The position numbers and the translations under genes are program-made. This document shows, piece after piece, positions 11,753 through 23,492 of a stretch of DNA of 64,000 nt. This stretch comes from Bretschneidera sinensis. Its lineage: Eukaryota > Streptophyta > Magnoliopsida > Brassicales > Akaniaceae. The stretch covers positions 33,265,001-33,329,000 of the forward strand of contig CM043698.1 of assembly GCA_023935145.1 (NCBI GenBank), given 5' to 3'. The notes under the pieces are model-generated. The model was not told where the DNA came from. It was given only the letters and a program-made list of their open reading frames with translations, and did no database searches. Positions within the stretch are counted from its first letter, which is position 1, and each line of letters opens with the position of its first letter.

Positions 11753-14700
11753 ATGGCCAATGCATCTGGGTTCCTTACACCTTCAGTTCCAAGCATGAGG
11801 AGCAGGATTGAGGCTCCGGTAGGCGTTCCTCGATCTGGGTTTTGTTTCTTTGAGGGAACCATCAAGAGGGTATTCTGCTCTAGCACCATCGAAGGGGCTG
11901 AGAGTTATGCTTCCCCTTCTGAATCTCGAGTACCCAGGTGAGCTTTCTCTCTGATTCCTTTGTTTTTTGTGATTGGTAGCTTATTTGTTGCGGTTCCTGG
12001 GTAACTGGGTTAATGTGTGTTATCTCTCTTTGATTAGAGAAATGGTATCAAATAAGCTCAGATTTTTAATTGGGCTCTTTGATTGAAATCTCACTGATCA
12101 ATTGGGGGTGTGTTTGATTAGTTGAATTAAGTGGGTATTTGTGTTTATGTTCATTGATTGTTGCACTATTCAAGTTTTTGAATTTTAGAAATGATGATTG
12201 CTGTAAAGTTCTTGGATGAATTGCTCTTGCATGTGAAATTATAATGTAAACTCATGGAATCCCGTTCAAGTGGCCCGCCTTTATTCATCTATACTAAAAG
12301 CTGCCACGCACGACCCAAGAGGAACGATTTCAGCGTCCCTCTCCAGATAAGAAGCAAAACGCCCCATCACCTACAACCCTTTCCTCTGCCGGGGACTTCC
12401 ATGAAATGAAAACGGGCGGCATGTCGTATGCTCGACATTTGTTGAGAATTTTTTTTTTTTAGTTAGACGAGCTAATGAAGAAATTTATGGGCAAGAGTGC
12501 TGAGGGTTAGCTACATGGGAGGTTGGCTTTATTGTTTTTGTTAAGATTAGAATTCAGTAAGGTATTTATCTAGAAGAGATTAGAATTCAGCTGGTTGAAG
12601 TTTGCCCTCCGTTATTTGGGGGCTCATATTCTTCTATGAGAATTTTGACTGGAGCTTTGTTACCATAAAATAGACCGTCTTTTAAATTCTTATCTTGGTG
12701 ACACTTGGTACAATTTATGTGCTGCAAATTGGACTTTTGCTAATTGTATGTGTAGTTTGTATTATAAGTCCAGTCTGAGCGCCTTATTATTGATATCTAA
12801 TTGATTCTCCGAAATGAGACTTCCATTCAGAGGATGACAAATTTTCTAGCCTATATTTTCATTTCTTGTTCCCTTACTTTTTAAAAAAAAAAGTACAGGC
12901 TCGTGAGTAAAGGCTGCAAGTTGATTGGATGTGGTTCAGCAGTGCCAACTCTTAAGGTGTCCAATGACGATCTTGCAAAGATAGTTGATACTAATGATGA
13001 ATGGATATATGTTCGCACTGGGATTCGCAATCGACGAGTTCTTTCAGGTCAGTTCATACTTGCGTTGTATTTTAGTGTCATCTGTGAGATAGTTATTATC
13101 AGTTTATGTGGCTCTTATCTGTTATTAGTTCAGCTTCTTGATTGCTATGCTTGAAAATAAAGGTTAAGGCTTGGGAAGGTATTCAACTTGACAAGTCCAA
13201 GCCTAAGCTAAGTTTGGTTTGGTTAAAGTGTATCCAATCATGTAATTTTCAATTCTTCTTTCTTACCTGAGGAGATCTTTGGAATGGATCATAGAATCAC
13301 AGAGGCTTCTTTTTCTTCCCCTGACAGTTGAAAGTTTAAGTAAAATGATAGAACTAATTTTTTTTTTTTTTAAAGTTGAAGTTGTGAATGAACTGGAAAG
13401 TTCACATTTTTTTGCATTAGCATTCTTATTTCTCAAACAGCTGAATAACTTCTATTTGTCAATTGCTTGTACAGGCAAAGATAGCTTGACAAGTCTGGCA
13501 GTACAGGCAGCAACAAAAGCTCTTCAGATGGCGGAGGTTGATCCTGATGATATTGACCTAGTCTTGATGTGCACATCTACTCCAGAGGATCTCTTTGGCA
13601 GTGCTCCTCAGGTATAGCACAATAGGTTGATACATATCCGATAATTGAATGAAGTGGATTGATTGATCAACCATAGGAGTTTTCATACTTGATATATGAT
13701 TTTTTAACAACCTGAGGTTCTGTATTACCTAGAAAGTTGCATATTTCGTTACATATTGAACAATTGTGCTTGTACGTGCATTTTGAGATCAGAATATGAG
13801 ATGTTCCAGAGTAACTAGAGAGAATTGGTTTTGTTATTTCCTATTTTAAAATTTTGATTTACGTGCCTGTTGAGCTTTTAAAAGTGGTGTCTTTGCATGT
13901 TGAAGGGTAGGACCATGTGGACTTGTAACCAAATAATATTGAAGAGATCAGTGATACTTATGAAGTTACATGAATGGTGCATATTTAATCTAATGAAATG
14001 CATGATGCCTCATCATGTAAATCTTATGTGAGTTAATGATTGTGCTTTTATACTTTTCCGCCAAAATTTTTTTCTAGAGTAACTCGTTGCTTCTCTTCTT
14101 CTTACCAGCCCTTGAACCCTTGATATGATGGGTAAACGTGAGTATCTAACCACTGAGGCAACAAGCATTGAGTGACTTAATCTAGTGAAATTTTAGTCCA
14201 ACTTTGTTGAAAGTCTTAAATTTACTTAGTGTCAGCATGTGACTTGTAAGTGTCAGCATGTGACTTGTATTCGACAAGGATACCTCTCTTACATACAACT
14301 TTTCATACAAAATATACTTTCAGAGCAGGGTTGGGTTAGCTGTGGCAAGTATTAGGTTACACAAGCATGGTTTGGTTGAATATGAGTTCTCTTTACTAAA
14401 GGAAAACAATGGAGTTGTATAAATGGCTTCCTGGTTAGATGTGCTGGAAAGAGACTTAAAGAACAATTTCCAGTGGCACTATACAGATTATGGACATTGT
14501 TTTATTGGAATTTCACGATTTGTATGTATTAATGTATTTGTGTGTAGTGTGTATGAATATATGTGCACAGACAAACACTTCTGTACTAAATAACTTCTGT
14601 AGGAGCAGTCCCATTGGCTATAGAATGGGTTGTGACCTTATTTATTTAGGGATCCTATGAGTAGGCTTCTCATTTTTTTGTTTTCCTATAGGTCTGTGAT

Positions 14701-17700
14701 GAGCTTTTCAGTACATTATGTTTCTATCATATTGCAAAACTGGAACCATCGTAGTAATCTGCACCATCTTGCAGGGATTATAGAGCAGTGACACTGGTTT
14801 TCTGTCGAAATGCTATGGCATTGACTCTGTGGTTAACTATTTTCTTGTGTTTTGTATTGAATATAGTCTCATAAATTTCATCATTAGTGCAACCTGTGAT
14901 AAATAGTACTTAATTTTCACTGATAGCATAGCATATTTCTAGTGAATGTCTTAGGATCGGAAAACCATTTCATACTATAACATTAACTTTCCAAATTGAT
15001 GACCTGGGGACACACTGCCAAAACTATTAAAACTGTAGTGCCAAGTTTTTAGTTAATCTCTTCTACATTAGCTTCATTTTATAACCAGTCAAACAAAATT
15101 TCACTCTTTATAAACTCTATTTTTCCTCCCTTTATCGTTTTTCTTGTAATTTTCAGATCCAAAAAGCACTTGGCTGCACAAAAAATCCTTTGGCCTACGA
15201 TATTACAGCTGCATGTAGCGGATTTGTGTTGGGTTTAGTCTCGGCTGCTTGTCACATTAGGGGTAATGAATTCATTTACTTTGAAGTAATGAGGTTTCAA
15301 TTATGGCTATGTGGTGTATAATCAAGCCTCTTAACTTTTGTCAATTACAGGAGGCGGGTTTCGTAATGTTTTAGTGATTGGGGCTGATGCACTTTCTCGA
15401 TTTGTTGATTGGACGGATAGAGGGACCTGCATTCTATTTGGGGATGCTGCTGGTGCTGTAGTAGTTCAGGTTTTAGTCTACATTTTGTTCTTTCACAGGG
15501 TGGCACATGTTTTTACTTGCACTAGCAAATATATTTTAGTTGAAGTTCTCAGTCATGGTTCTATAAAGTCTTGCCAAGAACGGTAGACTACTTTAGTATA
15601 TATATGCATGTGTCTCCGTGTCTCTTCACCTGAGGACGAGTTGGCTTTACATTGAAAGTTCCTTATGGTTGACATTTATTAAGGAGAGGAGTTTTTAATA
15701 TACTCCTAGTTTTGTATTCAATTGCATTTTGTATGAGGCCATGTAGGGTTTGCATGAAATTGATAGTCGAACAGAGGGTAGGAATGGTTAGTAGCACAAT
15801 ACTTCTCTCAGAGAACCTTCTAAGTTTCTTTTAATTGATTAAAATATTTTTTCTTGTTTGCTAATTCTCGAGACTTAATGGTGGCCCAGAATCACAAGTT
15901 TATTTGCCTCGTTTAACACAGGCTCTTTCCTGCACAAGTAGTAACAGTAAAGATTAGGTACTTCCTCTTGGTTTTCATTATCCTGTCATGTTTATTGCGC
16001 TACACTACCTATCCTTTGCTCCCAATACTTTAGTCTTGCATTAAGATTAATTTTTAGAAGTTTCTGGGTGTACTAAGCTAATGGGTTCTTTCTATGATAA
16101 AAAAATGATTATTACTAGTATATAAGAAAGGGGTAGCTTACTTTTTCTGACAAAAAAATGAAGAGAGTAGTTTCACAGTAAATTGCCGAGTCTTTTTTCT
16201 CTAAAAAATCCTTTTTAAGTGTTTCCTATTATTTTTTTTTTTTTTGGGGGGGGGGGGGGGGAATTGGGGAGGGAAAGGAGAGGAATTGAGACATGAATAT
16301 TATCTTTATCCAGTATCTGCTCATCCCCAGCCAAATTATATGTATGCTTAGAGATGGGTGAAATTCCTCTATCAGACACATGGGTGACTTGTCTCCAGAA
16401 AGCATGTCCAATAAAGCACAAAAGAGAAAAGAAAACGCCCTGATATTTTGTTAACTACCTGCATTTATCTTCTTCAGTTGAAGAAGCGTAGGAGAGATTA
16501 GGAGCTGTTGTAGGCATGCTATGTTATGCATGGGTCGTGGTTCTCTCCATTTAGAGAGGGAAATGAAGAGAATTTCTCCCCCACTAAATGGTTGAACAAT
16601 CTCTACAACTGTAGAATGATGCCACGTTTTTTATACTTTGATTTTGTTTAATCCTACATCATTCTGTTTTGCATTTATCATTAAACTATCTTGCAGTCGT
16701 CGTTAATGCTCGGGAGCAAACATGGAAGAGGAAAAACCTTAATTCGACATGTTTGAAGAACCAAAATAAAACAAATAAAGCCCAACCTTAACCTCTCTTT
16801 CTATATATACATGGAAATGGCAAACCCCAATTCTTTTCTGATCTATCAGGGATGACTCTGATGACATGGTTGTTGAACATAAACATTTTTTTGAGATTTA
16901 TGCAAATAATAACAATAGAAATCAAACACTCGATAAAATACCAAAATAAAAGAAACCACAGCATCATTCAATAGATTTACCCAAAGAATCAGAAAAAATA
17001 CTAATAATCAAAGTTGATGTCCCTTAACCTTTTGTGAGTTTACTCATTCTTTTGTTGATTTGAAAAATATAATTACCTCGTACCTGTTTTTCTTATGCAA
17101 TAAAAGTTTATGCGACTAGCAACACCATGATTGTGCAGGCTTGCGACAGTGAGGAGGATGGTTTGCTCAGTTTTGATTTGCATAGTGATGGTGATGGCCG
17201 AAGGCATGTATTTTTTGTGCTATTTAGAGAACATATTTGCATTGCTTTGGTTGAGGAATGTGACTGAGCTGTCAGTTTTGTTGCAGGCATCTAAATGCCA
17301 CAATCAAAGAAAAGGAAACAGATGAAGTGTTGGGTTCTAATGGTTCAGTGTTACACTTCCCTCCACAACACTCCTCATATTCTTGCATTCAAATGAATGG
17401 CAAAGAAGTCTTTCGCTTTGCTGTGCGATGTGTGCCGCAGACAATTGAGTCTGCCCTAGGAAAGGCTGGCCTCACTGCATCCTGCATCGATTGGCTTCTG
17501 CTCCATCAGGTATGGAATATAGAATCTGTGGAGATAGCGAATGAAACCTTAGGTTTGACCTAAATACACTTCCTAGTCAAGAGTTTAGGTGGTCAAATGA
17601 GATTGTCTTTCTGCATCATAAACTCTTACTATTCCACCATCATTGTTGTTGCCTCTTCTATTGTGTTCTGATGTACATATTGTGTGCATTGTCTAAAATT

Positions 17701-18416
17701 ATGAGAATAGCCTTTCGATAAAAGTGATATTGAATGATCAAACCACTGGATGCTCAGGGATTTTGTGCAAAATGATCTTTTAAAATGGACATTTTAAGAA
17801 GTTTGTTGACTTTTTCTTTTACATGTGCAAACTTAAGAATTTTCTTTAAGCACTTGGGAAGAATGGCCTCTTGTGGTTATTAGATGATTCATACAGTGTA
17901 TGTGCACAGAGAAGCAATGGCGAAACATCAATTATCTGAGGTATCGAAAACTTCAGCCAAATAAGTTTGTGCTCCAATATTCAGATGAAACACATTTTCA
18001 AGTTGCTTAGTGAAACTACTTGGTGTTTGAAAACAGAACCCAATCTGAGAAATGATGCAAAGAACGAAAGCTCATCCAAATTTAGTTTCTTTGATTGGAT
18101 GATGATACTATGCATTTTGATGGTCATAAAGTGCCAACAGAGATTTGGTACAAACAATGGGAAAGAAATAACTAATTGAGATCGATAAATGCAGGCCAAC
18201 CAGAGGATCATTGATGCAGTTGCAACACGTTTAGAAGTCCCACCAGAAAGGATCATATCAAATTTGGCAAATTATGGCAACACAAGCGCTGCATCCATTC
18301 CATTGGCATTGGATGAAGCTGTTCGTAGTGGAAAGGTGAAGCCAGGTCATACTATTGCAACTGCAGGTTTTGGTGCCGGTCTAACTTGGGGCTCTGCTAT
18401 TATTAGATGGGGATGA
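11753..18416 (+). CDS. KASIII: 3-oxoacyl-[acyl-carrier-protein] synthase III, chloroplastic
   Basis: Exons: 11753-11937, 12899-13047, 13475-13611, 15157-15262, 15351-15469, 17139-17203, 17287-17509, 18195-18416. All phases agree, giving 401 residues, the usual plant KAS III length. Residues 1 to about 62 look like a Ser/Arg-rich transit peptide; the mature part starts near [15 protein letters not shown]. The enzyme condenses acetyl-CoA with malonyl-ACP to start plastid fatty-acid synthesis. The thiolase-fold catalytic triad is complete: Cys177 (DITAACSGF), His327 (LLLHQ) and Asn357 (NYGNTS); the His-Asn spacing of 30 matches bacterial FabH. The ATG at 11753 is the only one that gives the transit peptide in frame. 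Intron 6 (17204-17286) begins GC instead of GT. The gene looks intact. Confidence 0.97.
14070..14175 (-). mobile_element. Possible SINE relic in KAS III intron 3
   Basis: Read on the minus strand, TTGCCTCAGTGGTTAGATAC resembles a pol III A box and AAGGGTTCAAGG a B box at roughly tRNA spacing. Tail and TSD are unclear. Confidence 0.35.
16232..16261. repeat. T14 followed directly by G16 homopolymers
   Basis: Fourteen T are followed by sixteen G inside KAS III intron 5. Such a G run is rare in this AT-rich sequence. It could fold as a G-quadruplex, and its exact length is prone to sequencing error. Confidence 0.85.
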
Positions 18417-18955
18417 AACGTTCACTTTCCAGCCTGTCTCACTATAGCAGAGAAAAGAGAATTTGTTTTCAAGAGCAGTTCTTCGCAACCGGATGATATT
18501 CATCAGCTCCTTTTTGTTTGTTTGTTTGGATTTTGTTAAATTATAGTTGCACTTCTAATAAATTTTATTCCTTTTTCCCCGCTTAAGTCTTAAATTTCTA
18601 TTGTTTCCATCTTTTCCGAGTTTTGAGTCACCATAATGTGCAGTGTAAACATAGTTCATTCAACCGGAATTTGGTAAAAATGAATTTGTAGGTGAGGATG
18701 ACTGGTGTTTTCATATTGCAGCATTGTTTTCAGTTCCTTATTTGTCATCCAAAACATCATGCATCCCTATAAACCATGGTCCAAGATAACACAATTCTCC
18801 AAAACTGAATAATTTATTGCTATCAATGAAATACAGCAACTCATCTTCTCTGCACCTTTGCATAGAAGAGTTCGAAGTGAAAAAACAATATATCAAATAA
18901 ATACTAATTACAAAAAAAAAAAAAACAAAAACAACAAAGAATAACCGAATGCGGG
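18417..18955. other. Space between convergent KAS III and GT47 genes
   Basis: Contains the KAS III 3'UTR (AATAAA-like AATAAATTTTATT near 18559) and the presumed GT47 3'UTR read on the other strand. No further gene is seen. Confidence 0.5.
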
Positions 18956-20294
18956 TTATTCAGCTGACAGAGCTTCTAACCTAGATTTGATCCTCTGTAA
19001 AGTACCTTCAATTGCAATATCAAACGCATCCTTCTTGCTCCTCAAACCCAATGAGCTCCCATGCCTCCTATACATCACTCTTGGTATCATCTCTATAACT
19101 CTTTCCCTCATCCTCCTCACTTTAATCTTTGGTATGCCCATCAACACATCCAAAATCTTTATCCCCTTAAAAACCACATCCTCCTTAGCTATAGACACTG
19201 AAAATTCCCCGAATTCCTCTTCAAGCAAATGCCAACCATACTGGGATTTAGCTGATTGATCCTCAAAGAAAACAGGTACACACCCTGCAAGGATCCCATC
19301 AAAAGTAGACCTCCTAGGGTGTGTCCCCTGGAGGCTGCAAACAAAAAGTCGCTTGCAAGATAGGCTTCATGTACCTTATTGGATCATGTTCACAAATCCC
19401 ATTAGAGCAATCCACGATGTCACAAACCTTTGCATACCCTGCATTGTTAACAACAGAGACATCACTGTTGTTGACGCATTCTTTCCTTATACTCCTCCTT
19501 ATATTGGGAGTAGCAGAGACCCCTCCACCGCCAGAGAAGAGCATGAAAGTGCTCCTCTTTGCCCTCCTAACACGTTGAACCCACGAATCAAAGAAGGGTA
19601 AATTGGAGGGATGATAAGAAGTAGGATACGGTACGGCTTGTTCCTGCCATGGCCAAGGTCTAGATTCAGGGACCAAAGCAGTGACATTGTAAAATTCAGG
19701 CAATTCAAGAAAGGAGGTGCCCCAAATTGGAGGGTCATTGGTCAATGGCTGGGAGAAATCCCAAGCGGGTCGAGCCATGACCAACAAATGGTCATGACCC
19801 ATGTGACGAGACCAGATTTCAGGGGAATTAATATTCAAGAATCGGTACAGCTCAACACCATGGTCCATGCTGGAGTTGACATCAGGGCCGAAGAGGTACC
19901 TCAAAGAATCGAGTGCTGCATAGTAAGGGAGGTATATGGCGTCGGCGAGATTTGGGTCAGGAGTGAGACATGGGTACTCGAGAATTCTTCGATGGAAGAT
20001 GAGCTCCAGCAAGAAAGAGTCGGTGCGGTACCAGCTACGAGAGCGGTTGTGGGTCTTGGGGCCCAGCCCATGATTGGCTAGGTAGGGGCAGAAATCATCA
20101 AGGAGAGGGTATTGAGAGCAGTTTGTGAGGAGATCGAGATTGAAGCGTGATGGGAGGTTCCTGATGTAGATCCAACGATTGGCGCAGTCTGTTTGGGTTG
20201 GTTCAACAGTGGAGATTTGCTGGGAAGAGGCCAATTTGATTAGCAAGAAGAAGGAGATGGTAATGGAGAGAACGGTGGATTTGTTGTAGGCCAT
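18956..20294 (-). pseudogene. GT47 exostosin-family glycosyltransferase (MUR3/GT19-like), frameshifted
   Basis: An intronless reading frame starts at ATG 20294 with an N-terminal hydrophobic signal anchor (STVLSITISFFLLIKLASS). It runs 326 codons through exostosin-domain marks: RWIYIRNLPSRFN, WYRTDSFLLELIFHRRIL, ADAIYLPYYAALD, HMGHDHLLVMARPAWDF, VPYPTSYHP and FCLQPPGDTP. It then hits TAG at 19314-19316. From 19315 a shifted frame carries on the family pattern at once (RRSTFDGILAGCVPVFF, then a 119-residue C-terminus ending at 18956). The family reads PGD.xTRRS here, so about two bases seem lost. Total length of about 445 residues fits Golgi xyloglucan galactosyltransferase-like enzymes. A LINE ends 174 bp before the ATG. 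The gene may be dead, or the shift may be a sequencing error. Confidence 0.85.
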
Positions 20295-20554
20295 GGAGAA
20301 AGGGAAAGAGAGTGAAGATTTTCTGTTTTGTGAAACATAATACTTCGTGTGTTACTATTCGGTGGGTTTTTTTTACAACAGGAGTTTTGGGTGTTTATTT
20401 TAATTGTGTTTTTTAAATTTCTGGTTTTTGACACTGAGGATGTTTTGTTGAGGTGTTTTCCTTCTTCTTTTTTTTTTTTTTATCCGTAAATGTAAATATA
20501 TTACTAAAAAATTATATACAAAATTATACTGAGCATACCCAGGAGATGTAATCA

Positions 20555-21376
20555 TTACATGAAAGGTCTAAAGTCAGGAAAATTTACAAAAATAATCCTA
20601 TACACTTGGATTTGTATTTTCCTAACTATGCTGTTGGGATGAGTTACTACTCTTTCAAATAGCCTGGCATTTCTGGCCAGCCATAGATGGTGAACAGTGT
20701 TGGCTAATGCTGCTCTCTGGGCCTTAACAGTAGGACCCTTCCCTTTGGCTTCCTTGAGTAACCATTTTGTTGCATTTTTAAGGGTGGACATGCTCCTTTT
20801 ATTGCCCATCCATTCTTTAATACCTGTCCAAACAGCAGTACTTGTTCTACAAGAGAAGAACAGGTGAGAAACTGATTCTTCAGCTTCTCTGCAGATGGGG
20901 CATAACCTGTCCATTCCATAGAACATGAGTTTCTCTTTAGTGAGCAACTTTTCTTTAATAGCTAGCCACAAGATAAAGGAATGTTTTGGGGTAGTGCTGC
21001 CACTCCATACCACAGGATCCCACTTGACTTTAGCCCCTTTATGTCTGAAGTGGTCATAGGCTTTCTTGATGCTGAACTGGTTCTGAACCTCCCACTAACT
21101 CATCCTTTCAATGGCTGATTGAACAGAAGACTCAGAGCAGATCAATCTATTCTTTATACCCAGCAGCTGCTTCCAAAAAAAAGAATCCTCATGTCTTGGA
21201 CTTGAATTCCAAATGGATTCACCATGCAAATAGTAGTGATTAACCTATTTGACCCATAGAGAGTCCTTTTTCTGGTGGATGTTCCAAAGGGATTTTGAAA
21301 GAAGAGCATGGTTCCAACTTTTAATATCTCTGAGCCCCAAACCCCCTTCTGCTTTGGGGAGACAGACCTTCTTCTA
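20555..21376 (-). pseudogene. LINE 3' part of ORF2 (zf-RVT region)
   Basis: Contains the Cys/His-rich segment RLCPICREAEESVSHLFFSC and PKHSFILWLAIKEKL, typical of the zinc-binding domain that follows the reverse transcriptase in plant L1 elements. The frame is cut by TAG codons at plus-strand 21374-21376, 21245-21247 and 21095-21097, each at a position where the context calls for Trp. The ORF ends at 20555. Confidence 0.85.
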
Positions 21377-23329
21377 AGCAACGAGGGCTTTCTTAGATGC
21401 TGAATTCTTACCACTCCACATGAAGGTCCTGCAAAGACTAATAATTCTGTCTTTGATATTAGAGGGAATGGGAAATATAGATAACCAAAAGCATTCCACA
21501 CCTTGAAGAACGGACTTAATCAATTCAGCTCTGCCTGCAAAAGACAAATTAGTACCAACCCAAGCACATATGTAGCCAGAAATTCTTTCTATCAGAGGGA
21601 GGTAGTGGCTAGTTTTTAATCTAGAAGATGACAAGGGAACTCCCAAATACCTGAAGGGCAGATCTCCTTCAACAAGACCTGTGATCCTTCTGATTTCCTG
21701 AAGATCATTGAAGGAAACCCCAGCAGTGTAGAGACTTGATTTAAGGAGACTAGCCTGTAACCCAGAGCTATCACTGAATTCCATGACACACTTCATAAGC
21801 TGGCTGACTGACCCCATGTCTCCTCTAGCAAACAATAGTAGATCATCAACAAAAGCCAAGTGAGTGATTTTGAAAGGCTCATATTTAGGATGGAACTTGT
21901 AAGCTGTGGATTTTGTCATCTTAACTAATAGCCTGGATAGATATTCTAGGCATAGAACAAAAAGAAAGGGGGAAAGGGGATCCCCTTGCCTTAACCCTTT
22001 CCTAACAAAAAAACCATGGAGGTTGCCATTGATAGATATAGAATAAGAAGGAGTAGACACATATTCCATGATCCACTTACAAAATTTATCTGGAAAGCCA
22101 AGCCCGTTGATTATGCTATCAAGAAAGTCCTAATTTACTGAGTCATATGCTTTTCTCAAATCTATTTTCAACATGCACCTGGGAGAGATTCTTTTTCTAC
22201 TATACTTTCTGCGAAGCTCTTGGACCAGATAAATGTTTTCCACCATGCTTCTGTTCCTAATGAAGGCAGCCTGGCCTGAGTTAACAACGCATTCCATTAA
22301 GGGAGTTAGTCTAGAAGCAAGAATCTTAGAAATGACTTTGTACACTACATTACAACATGCAATTGACCTATATTCCTCTACTCTTGCAGCTGATTTGATC
22401 TTAGGAATCATAGCCAAAGCTGTGTGGTTAATTTGCTTTAGCATCTTGCCATTATTGAAGAATTCTTTCACAACCCCCACAAAATCTTCCTTAATGATAC
22501 ACCAGGCTTTCTTGAAAAAGGAAGAAGAGTAACCATCAGGGCCAGGAGACTTATCCTCTCCTATACTGAACAGGGCTTCCTTGATTTCATCTTCTGTAAC
22601 TGCTTGAGTCATATTTTTAGCTTGGCTGACATTCACTTTAGGACCCTCATCTAAGACTTCATTCTCAATAGGACGTACAGGAGAGGAAGACCCCAGCAAA
22701 TTCTGATAGAACTTCAAGAATTCCTTCACCACTTGGGCCTCAGATGAGGTCTGACTTCCATCCATTGTCTCCACTGCAGATATATGATTCCTGCTAGTCT
22801 TCATTTTCATCAGAGCATGGAAGAATTTGGTCCCTTTATCACTATTTAGAAGAAACTTACACTTTGCCTGTTGAGCATAAAAGCTTCTTTCTGCTTCAGC
22901 AAGGTTGAAAGACTTTAACCTCATCTCAACCACTTTAACTTGCAGCTCAGGATCATCATTATTATCATGGAGATCTTGTTGGAGTCTCAACAGTTCATTA
23001 GATGCCTCTAAAGCTCTAGCAGAAATTTGGCTAAAATGCTTCTCATTTAACATCTTGAGAGGGCCTTTTAGACTCTTCAACTTTCTGCATAGCTTATACA
23101 CCTTGAACCCTGCAAAGTTACCACTCCATGTACCCCTAACTGTATCAAGAAAATCAGAGTGATTAGCCCACATGTTGAAAAATTTAAAAGGTCTTTTCCC
23201 CCTCTTCACCTCCTCAAACAAGGAGACAATGCAGTGAGAGTGGTCTGAGAGACACCCTGGCAGAGTGAATGTAGCATGAGCTTTAAAACTTCTCTGAACC
23301 CAAGGATTGTTCACCATGGCCCTATCCAA
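21374..23329 (-). pseudogene. LINE reverse transcriptase (ORF2, central part)
   Basis: Two open stretches in one frame (22130-23329 and 21374-22069) are separated only by a TAG at 22130-22132. Reverse transcriptase marks in order: EDKSPGPDGYSSSFFKKAW, QAAFIRNRSMVENI, LKIDLRKAYDSV (motif A Asp), KGLRQGDPLSPFLFVLCLEY and FVDDLLLFA (motif C, with FVDD in place of the commoner FADD). The upstream part (SFYAQQAKCKFLLNSDKGTKFFH) is the usual linker between endonuclease and reverse transcriptase. Confidence 0.92.
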
Positions 23330-23492
23330 TTAACACCAAGTGTGGTTATTTGACTAAGTGTAGAAGCTACCAGAGAAGTTAATATCAGAGAGACCAGTAT
23401 CAAGGCAACAAGCTTGGGGGTCTCTAATCTCATATGCTGTGACTGGAATCCCATTACCCTTCTCTGCCACTGAAAATACATTGTTGAAATCA
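23330..23492 (-). pseudogene. LINE endonuclease, C-terminal piece
   Basis: After the element insertion the minus strand resumes as NNVFSVAEKGNGIPVTAYEI, then GSFYT(stop)SNNHTWC(stop)LDRAMVNN, joining the reverse-transcriptase frame. The two stops are TAG at 23354-23356, where Trp is expected, and a TAA about 20 bp further on. Confidence 0.85.

Noticed and set aside
12288..12480. TCTATACTAAAAG start and CTAAT end in KAS III intron 1, resembling Helitron termini
   Set aside because: No convincing GC-rich hairpin before the 3' end and no Rep/helicase. The short motifs may be chance.
16845..17030. ACTCTGATGACATGG followed by TTGTTGAACA in KAS III intron 5, like a reversed copia primer-binding site and LTR edge
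   Set aside because: Only about 11 of 14 bases fit the primer-binding site and no partner LTR is present.
19611..20081. A 156-codon plus-strand ORF opposite GT47
   Set aside because: It is the antisense shadow of the GT47 coding region and shows no protein features of its own.
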